Positions 61,021 to 64,000 of a stretch of DNA of 64,000 nucleotides are shown here, one piece after another. The stretch's first letter is position 1; each line of letters starts with the position of its first letter. The stretch is from Trochalopteron elliotii (lineage: Eukaryota; Chordata; Aves; Passeriformes; Leiothrichidae): the NCBI GenBank assembly GCA_024734555.1, contig JANPWX010000466.1, forward strand, positions 221,718 through 285,717. Direction: 5' to 3'. Below the pieces are notes generated by a model. The model searched no databases and was not told where the DNA came from. It worked only from the letters and a program-made list of their open reading frames with translations. A program made the position numbers and the translations under genes.

Positions 61021-61220
61021 GGGTGCTCACAGGGCCAGGATTTGGGTGCTCACAGAGCCAGGATTTGGGTGCTCACAGGGCCAGGATTTGGGTGCTCACA
61101 GAGCCAGGATTTGGGTGCTCACAGGGCCAGGATTTGGGTGCTCACAGGGCCAGGATTTGGGTGCTCACAGGGCCAGGATTTGGGTGCTCACAGGGCCGAG
61201 ATTTGGGTGCTCACAGGGCC
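61021..61220. repeat. 23-bp minisatellite, about 8.7 copies (second locus)
   Basis: The unit GGGTGCTCACAGGGCCAGGATTT starts at 61021 and repeats every 23 bases to 61205. The main variation is GGG/GAG in the middle, and one copy reads GCCGAGATTT. The array fills the gap between the two 143-bp direct repeats. Confidence 0.95.
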
Positions 61221-61222
61221 AG

Positions 61223-61365
61223 CCCAGCCAGCCCAGGCCAAGGGGGGCAGCCAGTTTTGAAGAGAGGCAAAAAAAAGTCTCATTTTTGTGCCAGTCTGGA
61301 AATTAAATGGAGGGGAAAAAAACTCCCCCCAACCACTCCTCTATATAAAATCCATGGATATAAAT
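61223..61365 (+). repeat. Direct duplication, copy 2 (143 bp)
   Basis: Second copy of 60845-60987 in the same orientation, at a uniform 378-base offset. The high identity points to a recent segmental duplication, with the array as part of the duplicated or expanded unit. Confidence 0.93.
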
Positions 61366-62356
61366 GTATATAAATATATCTCTCCCCCAAGGCGCGAGGT
61401 CCCGCTGAGTAAGTGGATGTGAATGACGTGTAACCCAACACTTGCCCAGACACCCTAATGAATTTTCCATGTTTTCCATCATTTAGCTTCTAAATAGGCA
61501 GCATTCACAAAAACACCCAGCCCAGCCCCACAAAGCCCCCATCCTTTCCAGCAGGAAGGCCCTGCAGGAGGATTAACCCCCCGTGGGTGCCCACGGAGAT
61601 GATGCCAGAGTGGGAACTCCAGCTGGGTGCCCACAGGGCTGATTTTTTGCAGGTTCAGGGGGGTCCCTGGGGGTGCTGGATGGGTGCTCTGCACCTCTCA
61701 GGGCCATCTGGTTCTATTTCAGAGGATTTCATTCCTGTTTCAGAGGAACAGAATTGGGCCTTGATGCTGATTGCTCGTTTGGGCACGGTTCATTAAGGAC
61801 TTGATGTGGGCAAGGCAAGAGCCAGGATCCTTCCCCTATATCCTGTGTAGTCTCAGAATTTGTGCGAGTTAAAAGATTATTTACCAAGGCAGTCTGGACA
61901 AAACAGAGTCATTAAAACAGAGGCTGGGCTTTAGAGTTTGGGTTGGAATGAGAATAAAACAAGCTTTTTTGCTGAGACTTTTGTTAGCTCTGATCTCAAA
62001 GGAAATAGTCTTCATTTTTCCTAGGAGATTTTTTAGTCCAAACTCCATGCAATTTAATATCTGAATGCTCAAAAAATAGCTTTCCAAGCTCCAGCTATTT
62101 TTTTTTACCCTTTCAGTTTTCTGTTGCAAAAGAAAATCCAAACATTCCTGCTCTGACTGCCCCATGCTATTGCTTCCAGCCCTGTTTTTCAGCTTCCCTC
62201 CAGAACAGAGGGAGCCCTCGGGTATTTGGAAGCCTTTGGGAGAGGCTGATGCACCCCACAACCCCACACTGCTGTGGTGGGGTCCAGCTTTCCATTTAAA
62301 TTCATTAAATTGGGGCAAAACCTGTGTGGAAGCACAATGCAGCAGCCGTGCAGGGT

Positions 62357-62476
62357 AGGTGGCCCGGGTAAAAATATCCCCAATATAAAACCACCAGCCT
62401 TATAAAAATATCACCCATAGAACAACACAAATAATACTAATACCCATTTAAAAATAATGCCCATATAAAAATCACA
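62357..62476. repeat. AT-rich degenerate repeat (TATAAAA/CCCATA-type)
   Basis: Loose recurrences of TATAAAAATATC, CCCATA and ATTTAAAAATAATGCC over 120 bases, unlike the GC-rich surroundings. The period is irregular, about 25-35 bases. Confidence 0.5.
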
Positions 62477-63469
62477 CCCCTCTGGCCCTCAGGTGCTGGG
62501 CACATTTAACACCACCAGCTCTCTGGGCCTCCCATCAGGATTTTAGGTGCTGTTGTCCCCCTGGCACTGGTTTGGTCTGACACATCCTCATCCCCTCCAT
62601 GGGCACCAACCCCACATGGATTTCATGGATGATCCAGTGCATGTCAGCACAATAAGATCCTTTTTATTTGTCCTCTTTTTTCCCCCCTTTCCTTCCCCTT
62701 CTCTCTTCCCACTGCAGTTCTGACCGAGGCTGCGAGAAAAGCACGGATGCTTTTGGAACAGAAAGTTCCTGTAAATAACAGCTACACCTCGGGGTGTTTC
62801 CTCTCCCAGTAGCTGTGGAGAAAAGGCAGCTAAGCCTTGGGTTTTCCTTGGAACATATTCCTGCTGGCCAGGGCTGTGGGGCCGGGTACGAGCATTTATC
62901 GTGGTTTGGTTTGGGTTTTTCCTAATTTTTTGGTTTTTAAATTTTTTTTCCCTCTTTCCACTCAAAGGCCGCTGTGGGCTCCGCTCACGGAGATGCTGCG
63001 GAGGGGAGGCAGAGCTTTGGGAATGGCTCCCGCGCTCCTGCCCCGGGCTCATGAATAATTCTGGCGCTGAGTTCCTCGGCTCCTCGGGAGCCCCGGCCCG
63101 CAGCGCCTTGGCATCGGATCCTGCTGTGGGCTGGGATATTTTTATTTTTGCCTTTCAGCTGTCATTGGAGCTCTGGAGGCGAGCGCTGGGTGCTGAGGGG
63201 TCTGGGCTCGCACCGTCCGGGAGTTTGGGTCCTGCAGGAGAGGTTTAAATGGATTTTCAGGGAGCTCAGGTCCTCTCACCCCATCCCTTTCCGCCCTCCC
63301 CAGACACCCTTGTGGTGCCAAACCGGCCAAGAGCAACCCGAAAACACGGGATCTGGTACCGGGATGCTCTGAACCGGCAGAAAATCAGAGCCTGGAGAAA
63401 GAGCAGCGTGAGGAGTCCCCCCATCCCGCCACGGGAACCCGGCGAGAAGTGACAGGCGGAAGGCAGCGG

Positions 63470-64000
63470 GGCCATTGTAACCATTTGTTTATTGTTCCTC
63501 ATGGCATTGACAGGATTACACGGCGGCCCGAGGCCACGGCCACGGCCAGCGGAGCAGAAATGACCCCATACCAGAAAAAGCAGAACTGTCCCCCGAGCCG
63601 TGGCTCTGTCCCCACGCCAGCCCCTCGCAGCCCGGCTGTTCTCAGGGAAGGCAGAGCCGGGAGACTCCTCCAGCCACAGCTTCCCCAATGACTTCTCCAG
63701 GAGCAGACCCTCCTCTTCCTCTTCCTCTCCCCCTCCCCACCCCTCTCCCCTCCCCAGTGACAAGTGCTACAGGTTAAAAATTGGGCTACATATTAAATAT
63801 AGGGCATTACCTTCAAGTAGGGCTGGGGTATTACACAAATAACCACATTTTTTGGTATCACTAGCATTTTTTTTAATGTCCACCATCAGACACCATTAAA
63901 AAACCCAAGAACTTTAGCCTTCTTTATCTACAAAGATCTCTGATCTCATCTCCTTAGTCTGGTGTTATGTTACCCTGCACATACAAGTATTAGAAGCATT
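63470..64000 (-). other. Probable 3'UTR end of a convergent minus-strand gene (RUNX3 expected)
   Basis: On the minus strand, sequence entering from the window end is AT-rich and transcript-like (63770-64000). It then has a G-rich stretch (63690-63755) and reaches AATAAA at 63493-63488. In human, the gene after CLIC4 is RUNX3, on the opposite strand, with its 3' end facing CLIC4, so this fits position and direction. No RUNX3 coding sequence (Runt domain or the C-terminal WRPY) is present in the window, so the gene name rests on synteny alone. Confidence 0.4.
63488..63493 (-). terminator. Minus-strand AATAAA polyadenylation signal
   Basis: The plus-strand TTTATT reads AATAAA on the minus strand in the context GGAACAATAAACAAATGG. 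Cleavage would fall near 63465-63475. Confidence 0.45.

Larger units (their letters stand above)
40451..63470. other. Intergenic region downstream of CLIC4
   Basis: About 23 kb with no coding exon I can support on either strand. Frames are long in places (up to about 500 codons) because of GC richness and repeats of three-base-divisible length, but none shows a known domain or credible exon structure. The region holds minisatellites, an LTR-like island and CpG-dense blocks, listed separately. In other amniotes the interval between CLIC4 and RUNX3 has no conserved protein gene that I know of. Confidence 0.6.

Noticed and set aside
40451..63470. RUNX3 coding exons on the minus strand
   Set aside because: I looked for Runt-domain and C-terminal WRPY-like peptides in minus-strand frames and found none; if present, the gene's coding part lies beyond 64000.
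1..64000. CRISPR arrays, bacterial operons, phage or tRNA/rRNA genes
   Set aside because: Spliced vertebrate genes and CR1 elements set the context. The tandem arrays have no unique spacers, and no cloverleaf or rRNA-like segment was recognised.

Overview
This is a vertebrate nuclear window, almost certainly from a bird. It carries intron-containing genes with GT-AG splice sites. It also has two fragments that look like the 3' end of avian CR1 LINEs, short introns, many GC-rich minisatellites and an LTR-like insertion. From general knowledge, the gene order SRRM1 > CLIC4 > (RUNX3 expected, opposite strand) matches human 1p36 and, in chicken, a GC-rich microchromosome. No sequence search was possible; genes were recognised from their predicted protein sequence.

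Layout. Positions 1-140 are the end of the last intron of SRRM1 (+). Its terminal coding exon starts at 141 and its 3'UTR probably ends near 1135. Positions 1136-13500 are intergenic: two CR1 fragments, a 140-bp inverted repeat with arms about 0.9 kb apart, and an AP-1/ARE-like motif cluster inside the loop. The CLIC4 CpG-island promoter is at about 13500-13980. CLIC4 (+) has six coding exons: 13986-14045 (cut by an assembly gap at 14046-14366), 28473-28582, 33295-33420, 34206-34312, 35497-35678 and 36413-36577. The exons join in phase to a 253-residue protein if the gap holds four codons. A long 3'UTR probably ends near 40450. Intron 1 (about 14 kb) holds a four-copy tandem repeat of about 127 bp.

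Positions 40451-63470 contain no gene I can support. They hold GC-rich intergenic DNA with minisatellites (31, 12, 23, 19 and 15 bp units), an AT-rich LTR-like island at about 49160-49765, several CpG-dense blocks, and a 143-bp direct duplication flanking a 23-bp minisatellite. A minus-strand AATAAA at 63493-63488, with transcript-like AT-rich sequence to the window end, suggests the 3'UTR of a convergent gene. RUNX3 is expected here from synteny, but no coding exon of it is present.

SRRM1 encodes a nuclear splicing coactivator and CLIC4 a GST-fold, redox-active protein. They are neighbours on one strand with separate transcription units and no evident functional link. I found no novel multi-gene system. 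The points most worth checking are a C-run that shifts the SRRM1 C-terminus, the gap in CLIC4 exon 1, the inverted repeat, and the lineage-specific tandem repeats.
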